From positions 1 through 7,292 of the forward strand of contig CAMLOZ010000169.1 in assembly GCA_946481625.1 (NCBI GenBank): a stretch of 7,292 bases of DNA, given 5' to 3'. Each line of letters begins with the position of its first letter. The first letter of the stretch is position 1. The notes under the pieces are model-generated. The model had not been told where the DNA came from, did not search any database, and was given only the letters and a program-made list of their open reading frames with translations. Source of the stretch: an uncultured Haloferula sp. (GTDB lineage: Bacteria; Verrucomicrobiota; Verrucomicrobiae; Verrucomicrobiales; Akkermansiaceae). Of the stretch, positions 1-6,203 are shown piece by piece. The position numbers were made by a program, and so were the translations under genes.

Positions 1-114
1 AATCCGAAATCCCGGGTCGTGTGCATCGCGCCGGGGCACGATCGTGCCGCACACAAGCACCAGGACTTCCGGAAGGTGCTCGCGAATGCGGTGAAGTGGG
101 CCGGGTCGAAATAG
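1..114 (+). CDS. C-terminal fragment of a ThuA-like protein (5' end outside window)
   Basis: Frame 1 is open from the first base to a TAG stop at 112-114 and encodes 37 residues. The visible tail includes 'VVCIAPGHDRAAH' and then 'DFRKVLANAVKWAG'. This resembles the end of the ThuA/trehalose-utilisation fold, where a strand ending in a conserved G-H pair is followed by a helix of the type 'F..LL.NAI.WA'. ThuA-like proteins have a class I glutamine-amidotransferase-like fold and in Verrucomicrobia and Planctomycetes are commonly found near sugar-related or secreted proteins; their reaction is mostly unproven. The assignment rests on a short tail only. The gene stops 79 bp before the start preferred here for the PhoD gene, so the two could be neighbours without being one operon. 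Confidence 0.6.
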   Translation, partial: NPKSRVVCIAPGHDRAAHKHQDFRKVLANAVKWAGSK

Positions 115-155
115 GGGATACCGGGTCCAGCGCCGTTTCGTGACCAATCCGTTGA

Positions 156-186
156 TTGAAAAAATTGCACGAATGCGCAGTATCAT
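156..186 (+). promoter_or_regulatory. Candidate promoter of the PhoD gene, apparently giving a leaderless mRNA
   Basis: TTGAAA at 156-161 (5 of 6 to TTGACA) and TATCAT at 181-186 (5 of 6 to TATAAT) are separated by 19 bp, slightly long for sigma-70. They lie in a locally A/T-rich island (151-170) that stands out from the GC-rich surroundings. A transcript starting 7-8 bases after the -10 box would begin at 193-194, which is the ATG at 194-196. Inference only; no transcription data. Confidence 0.4.
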
Positions 187-193
187 GGACTTC

Positions 194-1795
194 ATGAACT
201 CGCCCTTCCCGCGTCCGGTTTTCCCGCTCGAATCGCCCCGCCTGAACCGCCGCTCGTTCCTGGGTGCCTCCGGTTCGATGCTGGTGGCACTCGGCGCGAG
301 CCGTGCCTGGGGGAATGCCCCGGTGGCCAGGGAGCGTCCTTCGTTCCAAGCCTATCCCTTCCAGCTTGGCGTGGCTTCGGGGGATCCGTCCGCGGATGGA
401 TTCGTGCTCTGGACGCGTCTCGCCCCCCAGCCGCTCGAGGGCGGCGGGATGCCGGATGAGCCGGTGTGGGTCCACTGGCGCGTGGCCGAGGACGAGGCGA
501 TGACCAAGGTCGTGGCGAAGGGCAAGGAAGTGGCGGGCCCGGATTGGGCCCACTCGGTCCACGTCGAGGTCACCGGCTTGAGACCCGACCGCTGGTATTG
601 GTACGAATTCCGGGCGGGTGCGGAGATCAGCCCGCGCGGCAGGACCCGGACTCTGGAGAGCCCCGACCGCGCGGCGAACGAGACCTCGATGCTCAAGATG
701 GCATTTGCCTCCTGCCAGCATTGGGAGGCGGGATTCTACACGGCTTACCAGCACATGTTGGAGGAGAGCCCCGACCTCGTCTTCCATCTGGGCGACTACA
801 TTTACGAAGGGCCAGCCAAGGAAGGGCAGATCCGCAAGCACAACAGCGCGGAGATCATGACGCTCGCGGACTACCGCAATCGGCATGCTCAGTACAAAAC
901 CGACCCGGCGCTACAAGCGATGCACCGGAATGCGCCCTGGGTGGTGACTTGGGATGACCACGAGTTCGACAACAATTGCGCGGGGGATTGCTCCGAGGAG
1001 CAGAACGTGGCCGTGGCGACTTTCCTGAACCGCCGCGCGGCCGCTTACCAAGCCTACTACGAGCACATGCCGCTGCGCGCGGCTTGCATTCCGAAGGGGC
1101 CCGGCATGAAAATCTACCGGAGCGTGAGGCACGGCGGACTGGTGGACTTCCACGTTTTGGACACCCGTCAGTATCGCAGCGACCAACCGAACGGAGATGG
1201 TCTGAAATGCTTGGAGCCCGGCGCGCTGGATCCCAACGCGACGATCCTCGGTGCGCCCCAGCGCGAGTGGTTGTTCGGCGAACTCGGGAAATCCCGAGCT
1301 ACTTGGAACGTGCTGGCGCAGCAGGTGATGATGGCACGGGTGGACCGCTTCAAGGGTGAGGAGGAACGCTGCAGTATGGACCAGTGGCCGGGCTATGAGG
1401 TCGAGCGTCAGGCGGTGCTGAATGCCTTCCGCGATCTGAAGGTCTCGAACCCCGTGGTGCTGACCGGTGATATCCACACCCACTGGGCGAATGAACTGAC
1501 CTGCATGCCCGGCCAACCGGATTCGTCCTCGGTAGGATCCGAGTTTGTCTGCACATCCATCACCTCGAAGGGCAATGGCAAGGGTATCCCGGGCTACCTG
1601 CCGGACCTGACTGCGGAGAACCCCTGCGTGAAGTACCACAGCGATCACCGGGGTTACGTGAGTTGCACCATCGACAGCAAGGTGTGGCGGGCGGACTTCC
1701 GGACCATCGATTTCGTGACCCGGGCTGGGGCGGAGTTGCACACACCGGCGTCTTTCGTGGTGGAAAGCGGGCGCGCGGCGGTGGTCCCGGTGTGA
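194..1795 (+). CDS. phoD: PhoD-family alkaline phosphatase/phosphodiesterase, Tat-exported
   Basis: A secreted metallophosphoesterase expected to release phosphate from extracellular phosphomono- and diesters; the family uses Ca2+ and Fe3+. Numbering below is from the longest possible start, GTG at 140 (551 residues). A twin-arginine signal is visible: 'RRSFL' at 37-41 followed by a hydrophobic Ala/Gly/Leu stretch to about residue 60. A PhoD N-terminal domain follows ('FQLGVASGDP' at 74-83, 'VLWTRLAP' at 89-96). The catalytic domain carries 'ASCQ' (190-193, candidate Fe-binding Cys192), 'HLGDYIYEG' (216-224), 'WDDHEFDNN' (271-279) and 'GDIHTHW' (443-449). All expected family motifs are intact and the length is normal. 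In-frame starts are GTG 140 and ATG 173, 185 and 194; none has a Shine-Dalgarno sequence. I prefer 194 because it begins right after a promoter-like -10 box and still leaves 18 residues before the twin arginines; 185 or 173 are possible. Induction by phosphate starvation is known for the family, but I see no clear Pho box. Confidence 0.93.
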   Translation: MNSPFPRPVFPLESPRLNRRSFLGASGSMLVALGASRAWGNAPVARERPSFQAYPFQLGVASGDPSADGFVLWTRLAPQPLEGGGMPDEPVWVHWRVAEDEAMTKVVAKGKEVAGPDWAHSVHVEVTGLRPDRWYWYEFRAGAEISPRGRTRTLESPDRAANETSMLKMAFASCQHWEAGFYTAYQHMLEESPDLVFHLGDYIYEGPAKEGQIRKHNSAEIMTLADYRNRHAQYKTDPALQAMHRNAPWVVTWDDHEFDNNCAGDCSEEQNVAVATFLNRRAAAYQAYYEHMPLRAACIPKGPGMKIYRSVRHGGLVDFHVLDTRQYRSDQPNGDGLKCLEPGALDPNATILGAPQREWLFGELGKSRATWNVLAQQVMMARVDRFKGEEERCSMDQWPGYEVERQAVLNAFRDLKVSNPVVLTGDIHTHWANELTCMPGQPDSSSVGSEFVCTSITSKGNGKGIPGYLPDLTAENPCVKYHSDHRGYVSCTIDSKVWRADFRTIDFVTRAGAELHTPASFVVESGRAAVVPV

Positions 1796-1814
1796 TTCGC
1801 GAGCAACTTGCGGT

Positions 1815-1844
1815 TTGCGTCGCGGGGAATCCTGCGCCTAGCCT
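1815..1844 (+). promoter_or_regulatory. Candidate promoter of the pRiA4b ORF-3-like gene, apparently leaderless
   Basis: TTGCGT at 1815-1820 and TAGCCT at 1839-1844 are 18 bp apart. The last base of the -10-like box lies 7 bases before the A of the ATG at 1851, so transcription would start at or next to the start codon. No purine-rich ribosome binding site exists in 'CCTCTCCCC', the stretch directly before the ATG. The hexamers match the sigma-70 consensus only moderately; the geometry is the stronger argument. Confidence 0.4.
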
Positions 1845-1850
1845 CTCCCC

Positions 1851-2414
1851 ATGTCTGAGCCGCGCATCGTCGTCAAAGTCTTCCTTTACCAGATCACCCC
1901 GCAAATCTGGCGGCGGTTTTCCGTGCCGGCATCCTTCACCTTCCTGCAGCTCAATGATGCAATCCAGGATGCGATGGGCTGGGAGAACAAGCACCCGCAT
2001 GAGTTCCGCCACGGCTCGGGGAAGAACCTGAAGGACGTGATCGGCCCGGTCGGACTGGCGGATCAGGTGCCGAAGGGAGGGGAGTTCCAGGATGAAACGA
2101 AAGTCACGCTGGCCGACTACATCGGAAAGAAGCGGCTGCCGATGCGGATGCTTTATCGTTACGATTTCGCGGAGGACTGGCTGCACGAGGTGGTGCTGGA
2201 GAAGAAAGAGGAATCCGACGAGACCGGGCCGATCATGATCGACGGGGCGCGGGCCTGTCCGCCGGAGGACTTCGGCGGGGCATTCCAGTACATGGAGGCG
2301 CTGACCGGCCAGATCGGCTGGTATCGCGGTGAGTACGATCCGGAGGCCTTCGACATCAGGGAAGTGGTCTTCGGCGGGAAGAAGCGGAATCCGAAGAAGA
2401 GGAAGCTGCTGTGA
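1851..2414 (+). CDS. Plasmid pRiA4b ORF-3-like family protein
   Basis: A 187-residue cytoplasmic protein matching the PRiA4_ORF3 family (also described as IS1096 TnpR-like). Visible hallmarks are 'IWRRFSVP' (19-26), 'FLQLNDAIQDAMGW' (31-44), a His-Glu-Phe after it (50-52), 'YDFAEDWLHEVVLEK' (104-118), 'DGARACPPEDFGG' (131-143) and 'YDPEAFDI' (162-169), in the order usual for the family. The C-terminus is strongly basic ('KKRNPKKRK', 177-185), which could contact nucleic acid. The molecular function of this family is not established. Despite the family's plasmid and IS naming, no transposase, inverted repeats or target duplications are visible here, so I treat it as an ordinary chromosomal gene. 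The start ATG is the first after a promoter-like element and lacks a Shine-Dalgarno sequence. The next gene starts 24 bp after the stop on the same strand, so the two are probably co-transcribed. Confidence 0.88.
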   Translation: MSEPRIVVKVFLYQITPQIWRRFSVPASFTFLQLNDAIQDAMGWENKHPHEFRHGSGKNLKDVIGPVGLADQVPKGGEFQDETKVTLADYIGKKRLPMRMLYRYDFAEDWLHEVVLEKKEESDETGPIMIDGARACPPEDFGGAFQYMEALTGQIGWYRGEYDPEAFDIREVVFGGKKRNPKKRKLL

Positions 2415-2438
2415 GGGGCTGATTGGTTCTGAATCGTC

Positions 2439-3311
2439 ATGGACGCGGAAGAGCTTTTCCCCGAGCCTCAACGCATGGCCCACATCGGCGAGCGCGCCAC
2501 ACTGACCATTCTCCGCGAGCAACCCTTCGGACTTTTCCTCGATGCCGGGGATGAGCTCGGCGAGGTGCTGTTGCCGCGGCGCGAGATGCCGGTAAAGTGG
2601 CACATCGGCGGCGAGGTGGAGGTGTTCCTTTACCACGATTCCGAGGACCGGCCGGTGGCGACGATGAAGCATCCGAAGGTGATGCCGGGGGAATTCGCGT
2701 ATCTGGAGGTGCTCGCGATCACGGGAGTGGGGGCCTTCCTCGACTGGGGCTTGCCGAAGGACCTGCTGCTCCCCTTCCGCGAGCAGAAGGAGCGGCTGGA
2801 GGTGGGGAAGTCCTACGTGGTGCACGTGCACGTGGACGAAGCGAGCGGGCGGATCGTCGCGACCCGGCGCTTGAACAAGTATCTCAACAAGACCCCCGCC
2901 GACTACAAGGAGGGGCAGGAAGTGGACCTGATGCTCTATGGGAAGACCGAGCTCGGCTACAAGGCGATCATCGAGGGGAAGCACTCGGGGGTGCTCTTCG
3001 CCAACGAGGTGTTCCGCCGCTTGCGGGCGGGGGAGAAGACAAAGGGCTATGTGGTTCAAGCCCGGCCGGACGGGAAGATCGACCTTTCGCTTTATCCACC
3101 GGGGAGGACCCGCATCGATGATCTTGAGGCACGGATCGAGGAGGAGCTGAGGCAACGCGGTGGCTTCTGGACCTTGAGCGATTCGAGTCCCGCGGAGGAG
3201 ATCCATAAGGCGCTCGGGGTGAGCAAGAAGGCTTTCAAGCAGGCGACGGGCGCGCTGTTCAAGAAACGGAAAATCACCATCGGCGAGGATGGGATTCGCT
3301 TGGTCGGATGA
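2439..3311 (+). CDS. cvfB: CvfB/YitL-type S1 RNA-binding protein
   Basis: A 290-residue protein of the conserved virulence factor B family, made of consecutive S1-like OB folds and a C-terminal winged helix. By eye: S1-1 at about 15-77 ('RATLTILREQPFGLFLD...GEVLLPRREMP'), S1-2 at about 80-146 ('FAYLEVLAITGVGAFLDWGLPKDLLLP' region), a third S1-like unit at about 157-220 ('KAIIEGKHSGVLFANEVF' region, ending in 'GKIDLSLYPPG'), and a winged helix at about 226-290 rich in Lys/Arg and Glu. Known members bind RNA and in Staphylococcus affect virulence gene expression; the role in this phylum is unknown. Cytoplasmic, with no signal peptide. ATG at 2475 (Met13, 'MAHIGERATLTIL') would give the canonical family N-terminus, so the first 12 residues are doubtful; neither start has a Shine-Dalgarno sequence. 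It follows the pRiA4b-like gene by 24 bp and converges with the propeller gene, with 12 bp between the stop codons. Confidence 0.9.
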   Translation: MDAEELFPEPQRMAHIGERATLTILREQPFGLFLDAGDELGEVLLPRREMPVKWHIGGEVEVFLYHDSEDRPVATMKHPKVMPGEFAYLEVLAITGVGAFLDWGLPKDLLLPFREQKERLEVGKSYVVHVHVDEASGRIVATRRLNKYLNKTPADYKEGQEVDLMLYGKTELGYKAIIEGKHSGVLFANEVFRRLRAGEKTKGYVVQARPDGKIDLSLYPPGRTRIDDLEARIEEELRQRGGFWTLSDSSPAEEIHKALGVSKKAFKQATGALFKKRKITIGEDGIRLVG

Positions 3312-3312
3312 T

Positions 3313-3340
3313 CATCGGCAGGCTCAGAGCGCTGCCGATG
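3313..3340. terminator. Hairpin between convergent genes, candidate bidirectional terminator
   Basis: CATCGGCAG (3313-3321) and CTGCCGATG (3332-3340) form a perfect 9-bp stem. A further GCT/AGC pairing inside it (3322-3324 with 3328-3330, one bulged G) leaves a 3-base loop. The hairpin starts 1 bp after the CvfB stop codon and contains the stop codon of the minus-strand propeller gene (3324-3326), plus its last codons on the 3' arm. No clear T-tract follows on either strand, so it may be a non-canonical terminator or a 3'-end stabiliser. Confidence 0.6.
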
Positions 3341-6074
3341 TCTCCTCCGGATAACGGAACCGGATCCGGAAGAAGCCGCGTGGGGGAATGATCTGGAAGT
3401 AGCGCCCGGGAGGATCGCCCAGACCCAACCCGCCGTCGATGTGGGCATTGCTCCATTGGGTTAGGTTCGAACTACGGCGCATCTGGTAGTTCAGGTAGCC
3501 CGTGGGATAGGGGAGTGCCGGGACGTCCCAGCGCATTGCGGGGAAGGAAGTGAAGCCGTTGTTGAAAACCGTCGGGGTCATGACGAAGGGCGGGCGGCTG
3601 GCGGAGGAGAGGGGATTGCCGCCCAAGCCGAACTCCGCGAGATTGGCGAGCCCGTCGCCATCCTGGTCCTGCTCCGGGAACCATTGCGTGAAGGCCGGGC
3701 CCTGATTCGCGGCCCACAGTTCGTAGGGGCCGGAACGATCGACGAGGACCGCGCCCGCGTCCGTGCCCGCGAGGTCCGACCACGGTGCGGCGGAGAAAGT
3801 GAACATGGGCATCACCCCCACCGCGCTGCCCAGGGCCTCGCCCGGCGCGCCTTCGCGGGAATGCAGCAGACTCCAAGCCAGCGGGCCGCCGGTGCTGACG
3901 ATCCCGTGGGTGAAGGTCTTGCCGCCGCTGCCGTAGAGCGGGTTACCGACCACCACGCTACTCCCGTAGCTGGCCACCGTCGTTCCGTAGCCATGCCCCT
4001 CCGCAGCCGTGCCGCCGAGCGTCGCGATGTCCGACCACAGGTCCGAGCTATCGATGCCGAAAAGGTAGGCTTTGCCCGGCACGGCAGGCAGATCGCCGGG
4101 GGCTCCCACGGCGAGAACGCCGAAGGTCGGGGTGGCGGCGAGTGCCGCGGGGAATCCGGGCGGCGATCCGGCAGGCGCGGTCTTGAAGGAGAACTGGCCC
4201 CAGTTGTTCGCGCCTCCCTGGTCCTTCTCGAAGGCGAAGATCTTGCCCGTCGTCGAGGGGGATGCAGGCAAGGCGACGCAGAGCATATCGGAGGTGAAGG
4301 CAAGCGAGGTGCCGAAGCCTCCGAGCGTCTCACCGGCGGGGCGCGGGATCTTCTTGCGCTGTCCCCAGTTGGCCGTGCCGCCGAAGTCCTTCTCGAAGAC
4401 ATAGGCCGCGCCGCCATTCGATCCCGCCTCGTCATCCCCCGGACAACCCACCCCGAGATGGAAGTCCGTCCAGAAGGTCACGCTGCTGCCGAAGCCATCC
4501 GCGGCATCAAGCGTGGTGGTGGGAATCAGCCGCTTCGTTGCGGGCGCGGGCAGAAAAGGGTTGAGCCTGAAGAGATACACCGCCCCTCTGCCGCTGTCTT
4601 CGCCGGGGGCACCCACCGCCATCCAGTCGGCGCTGACGCCGTCGAAGACCGTCACCGCCGCACCGAAGCGCGCACCAGCCGCAGGGGTGGTGGCTTCGAA
4701 CCGCCCGGCAGGAACCCACACCGAGGCGCTCTCCATCTTCGCCTGATACCATACCATCACCGAGCCGGACTGGGTGCCCGCGGCGGCATCGTCCGGCATA
4801 CCGACCACGACGTATTTGCCGGAAGTCGCCATCGACTTGCCGAGGCGTGTCGCGGTGCCCGGGCCGGTGAGAAGCTGCTGCTGTTGCCAGCCGTCCGTGC
4901 CGCCGGTGCTGCGGCGGTGCACCGTCACCGCCCATGTGGGTGCGAGGCCTGGAGTGCTCGCCGGGGGAAGGCCGTGCAGGAAATCTTCCACGCCGAAGCC
5001 CAGACCCGGCGGCAGGAGCGGGATGCCATTCGGCACCGCCAGCGTCAGGTCCGCGACCGGCAGCCAATTCCCCGGCCCGCCGCCGATCACCGGGCGGAAG
5101 ATCCATGCCTTGACCGGTGCGGCGTAGCTGAGGGTGTCCGAGACCAAGTCCGGCATGCCGAGCACGCCGAGATAGCCGTTGGCCGCATCGGCATGGGGAA
5201 TCAGGTCTTCCATCTCCGCGGCAGGCACGGTGACTGCGGCTCCCACATAGCCAAACTGGTTGGCTCCGCCGGTATTTTGGGAGAAGACGTCCATGCGGCG
5301 GTTGGTACCGGCCAGCGTCGAGGTGGCAAGACGGGTGCCACTCAGTACCAGGTGTTCGCCCAGAGCCGTCACCCCGTTGACGGTGCCGGTGATCTCCTTG
5401 AGAACTCCCCAATTTCCGCTGCCGCCTTGGTCGCGCTCATGGATACGGATGAGGTTCTCCGAACTCGACCCGATGGCGATCCGCGTCCCTTGGATGGAAA
5501 AGTCGCTGACCACGCTCTCCCGCCCCAATTCCACGAGTTCCGCGGTCGAATCGATGGGGATCTCTTCCACCATTTCCCAATCCAAGGCGTTGTATTCGAA
5601 GATCCGGACCAGCATGCCGCCGGGGATGACGCTGCCTTGCGTGTCCACCAGCGCGGCCACCCGGTCGCCCTCGATCGCGACCTTCAAGACCGCGAATCCG
5701 GCGGGGAGATAGGCGTTGCCGAACATCGACCATGAACCGGGACCGGAGCGGTTGTAGAGGTCGATTTGGCCGGCGCGGCCAATCGCAAATTGGGTGCCGG
5801 TGCTGTTCATCGCCACTGCGGTGAAGTTGCCCGCGATGGTCTGGGTAAGGGCCCAGACTCCGCTGCCATCCCTTTCGTGGATCAGCGCGGTGCTGCTGAA
5901 ATACGGCAGGATCACCGCGGAATCGACCGCGGCGGCGAGCCTTGCCGGACGGCTCTGCGATCCGGGTAGCAGGGTGCCATCGGGGAAGGCGCGGGAAACT
6001 TGACCGTAACCCCGGCAGGCGAGGCCGGCCGCAATCACCGCCAGTGCCCGCAGAATGCGAGGGTATGCTTTCAT
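3324..6074 (-). CDS. Large secreted FG-GAP/beta-propeller repeat protein with EF-hand-like loop
   Basis: A 916-residue exported protein, probably a surface or extracellular binding/adhesion protein; no catalytic motif is recognised. The start is ATG at 6074: it gives a clear signal peptide (Lys/Arg-containing start, hydrophobic 'ALAVIAAGLA', probable cleavage near residue 24) and lies just after a promoter candidate. The frame stays open upstream to 7229, but that part is antisense to the esterase gene. The body (about 44-787) is repetitive. Each unit has a strand, a loop, an aromatic strand and a motif of the type 'F/H-E-K/R-D-x-G-G-x-x-N-W-G': 66-74, 107-115, 212-223, 264-275, 326-337, 386-396, 560-571 and 615-626, with weaker copies elsewhere. 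From about 409 the units show FG-GAP features ('RFGAAV...VGAPGEDSGRGAVYLF', 'GFGSSV...GVGCPGDDEAGSNGGAAYVF'). A DxDxDGxxNxxE loop (803-814) follows, then a domain of about 90 residues ending in Phe/Arg-rich strands, as in many verrucomicrobial secreted proteins. Confidence 0.85.
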   Translation of the reverse strand: MKAYPRILRALAVIAAGLACRGYGQVSRAFPDGTLLPGSQSRPARLAAAVDSAVILPYFSSTALIHERDGSGVWALTQTIAGNFTAVAMNSTGTQFAIGRAGQIDLYNRSGPGSWSMFGNAYLPAGFAVLKVAIEGDRVAALVDTQGSVIPGGMLVRIFEYNALDWEMVEEIPIDSTAELVELGRESVVSDFSIQGTRIAIGSSSENLIRIHERDQGGSGNWGVLKEITGTVNGVTALGEHLVLSGTRLATSTLAGTNRRMDVFSQNTGGANQFGYVGAAVTVPAAEMEDLIPHADAANGYLGVLGMPDLVSDTLSYAAPVKAWIFRPVIGGGPGNWLPVADLTLAVPNGIPLLPPGLGFGVEDFLHGLPPASTPGLAPTWAVTVHRRSTGGTDGWQQQQLLTGPGTATRLGKSMATSGKYVVVGMPDDAAAGTQSGSVMVWYQAKMESASVWVPAGRFEATTPAAGARFGAAVTVFDGVSADWMAVGAPGEDSGRGAVYLFRLNPFLPAPATKRLIPTTTLDAADGFGSSVTFWTDFHLGVGCPGDDEAGSNGGAAYVFEKDFGGTANWGQRKKIPRPAGETLGGFGTSLAFTSDMLCVALPASPSTTGKIFAFEKDQGGANNWGQFSFKTAPAGSPPGFPAALAATPTFGVLAVGAPGDLPAVPGKAYLFGIDSSDLWSDIATLGGTAAEGHGYGTTVASYGSSVVVGNPLYGSGGKTFTHGIVSTGGPLAWSLLHSREGAPGEALGSAVGVMPMFTFSAAPWSDLAGTDAGAVLVDRSGPYELWAANQGPAFTQWFPEQDQDGDGLANLAEFGLGGNPLSSASRPPFVMTPTVFNNGFTSFPAMRWDVPALPYPTGYLNYQMRRSSNLTQWSNAHIDGGLGLGDPPGRYFQIIPPRGFFRIRFRYPEETSAAL
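3633..3668 (-). other. EF-hand/thrombospondin-type-3-like calcium-binding loop within the propeller protein
   Basis: Residues 803-814 read 'DQDGDGLANLAE'. Asp at loop positions 1, 3 and 5, Gly at 6, Asn at 9 and Glu at 12 fit a 12-residue calcium-binding loop. It sits between the propeller body and the C-terminal domain, a position where such loops are common in secreted verrucomicrobial proteins, where they probably act as a rigid Ca2+-dependent linker. Calcium binding is inferred from sequence. Confidence 0.6.
3714..5945 (-). repeat. Degenerate protein-level repeat array (about 14 blade-like units)
   Basis: Codons 44-787 of the propeller gene encode a series of divergent units of roughly 40-60 residues. 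By eye, seven lie at 44-74, 85-115, 129-166, 188-222, 234-275, 289-337 and 360-396. Seven FG-GAP-like ones lie at about 409-453, 468-503, 526-570, 585-625, 641-680, 695-734 and 747-787. Most end in an aromatic residue, often the Trp of an 'N-W-G' motif. At DNA level the copies are diverged, the closest being 4197-4232 and 4362-4397, so this is not a fresh tandem duplication. Unit boundaries are approximate. Confidence 0.6.
6003..6074 (-). other. Signal peptide coding segment of the propeller protein
   Basis: The first 24 residues show a basic start (Lys2, Arg6, Arg9), a hydrophobic core 'ALAVIAAGLA' (10-19) and a small-residue site before Gln25 ('GYG'). Cys20 is preceded by 'GLA', not by a Leu at -3, so a lipoprotein signal is unlikely. 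This segment decides the choice of start codon. Confidence 0.7.
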
Positions 6075-6086
6075 TTTAGCAATCCC

Positions 6087-6115
6087 TGAATATCGGGGAA
6101 TTCGGCGATTGTCGA
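6087..6115 (-). promoter_or_regulatory. Candidate promoter of the propeller gene
   Basis: On the minus strand TCGACA (6115-6110, 5 of 6 to TTGACA) and TATTCA (6092-6087) are separated by exactly 17 bp in an A/T-richer patch. Transcription would start around 6080-6081, leaving a leader of only about 6 bases before the ATG at 6074, too short for a ribosome binding site; none is visible. The -10 match is modest. Confidence 0.4.
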
Positions 6116-6126
6116 TCTTTCCCCGA
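6093..6126. promoter_or_regulatory. Inverted repeat overlapping the divergent promoter region
   Basis: TCGGGGAA (6093-6100) and TTCCCCGA (6119-6126) are perfect 8-bp inverted arms with an 18-bp centre. The arms flank the -35 box of the minus-strand promoter candidate, so they could be half-sites for a dimeric regulator of the divergent genes. Chance occurrence in GC-rich DNA cannot be excluded. Confidence 0.3.
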
Positions 6127-6166
6127 CTTGCCGATGGTGACAGACTCCACGGCTCGCGCCGGAAAG

Positions 6167-6178
6167 ATGCGATCGCAT
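6167..6178. promoter_or_regulatory. 12-bp perfect palindrome ATGCGATCGCAT upstream of the esterase gene
   Basis: ATGCGATCGCAT is fully self-complementary, ends 25 bp before the ATG at 6204, and is flanked by GGAA (6161-6164) and TTCC (6179-6182), which extend the symmetry if two bases (AG, 6165-6166) are bulged. It could be an operator or a small hairpin in the 5' leader. No promoter hexamers for the esterase gene are convincing. Confidence 0.35.
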
Positions 6179-6203
6179 TTCCGCGTCCCCTCCGCTCAAA
6201 CCC

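Noticed and set aside
911..1741. 276-residue minus-strand open frame inside the PhoD gene
   Set aside because: It is antisense to catalytic PhoD motifs and shows no domain of its own.
1795..1831. Possible terminator hairpin after the PhoD gene (ATTC-GCGA with TCGC-GGG-GAAT)
   Set aside because: Only two 4-bp halves pair, with a 3-base bulge and a large loop, no T-tract follows, and it overlaps the promoter candidate of the next gene.
1851..2414. Possible insertion-sequence remnant, because the family is annotated as IS1096 TnpR-like
   Set aside because: No transposase, terminal inverted repeats or target-site duplication are visible, and the gene is intact with ordinary base composition.
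1560..3206. 548-residue open frame on the minus strand across three plus-strand genes
   Set aside because: It spans the ends and gaps of PhoD, pRiA4b-like and CvfB genes, all of which have clear family motifs on the plus strand; its own translation is low in recognisable structure.
3684..5735. 683-residue open frame on the plus strand opposite the propeller gene
   Set aside because: Its product is Arg/Gly/His/Ala-rich with no recognisable domain or signal, whereas the minus strand has a signal peptide, repeats and a calcium loop. Long antisense frames are expected in GC-rich DNA where the real gene avoids A/T in third positions.
6003..6074. Possible lipoprotein signal at Cys20 of the propeller protein
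   Set aside because: The residues before the Cys are Gly-Leu-Ala, so the Leu expected at -3 is absent; a type I signal peptide is more likely.
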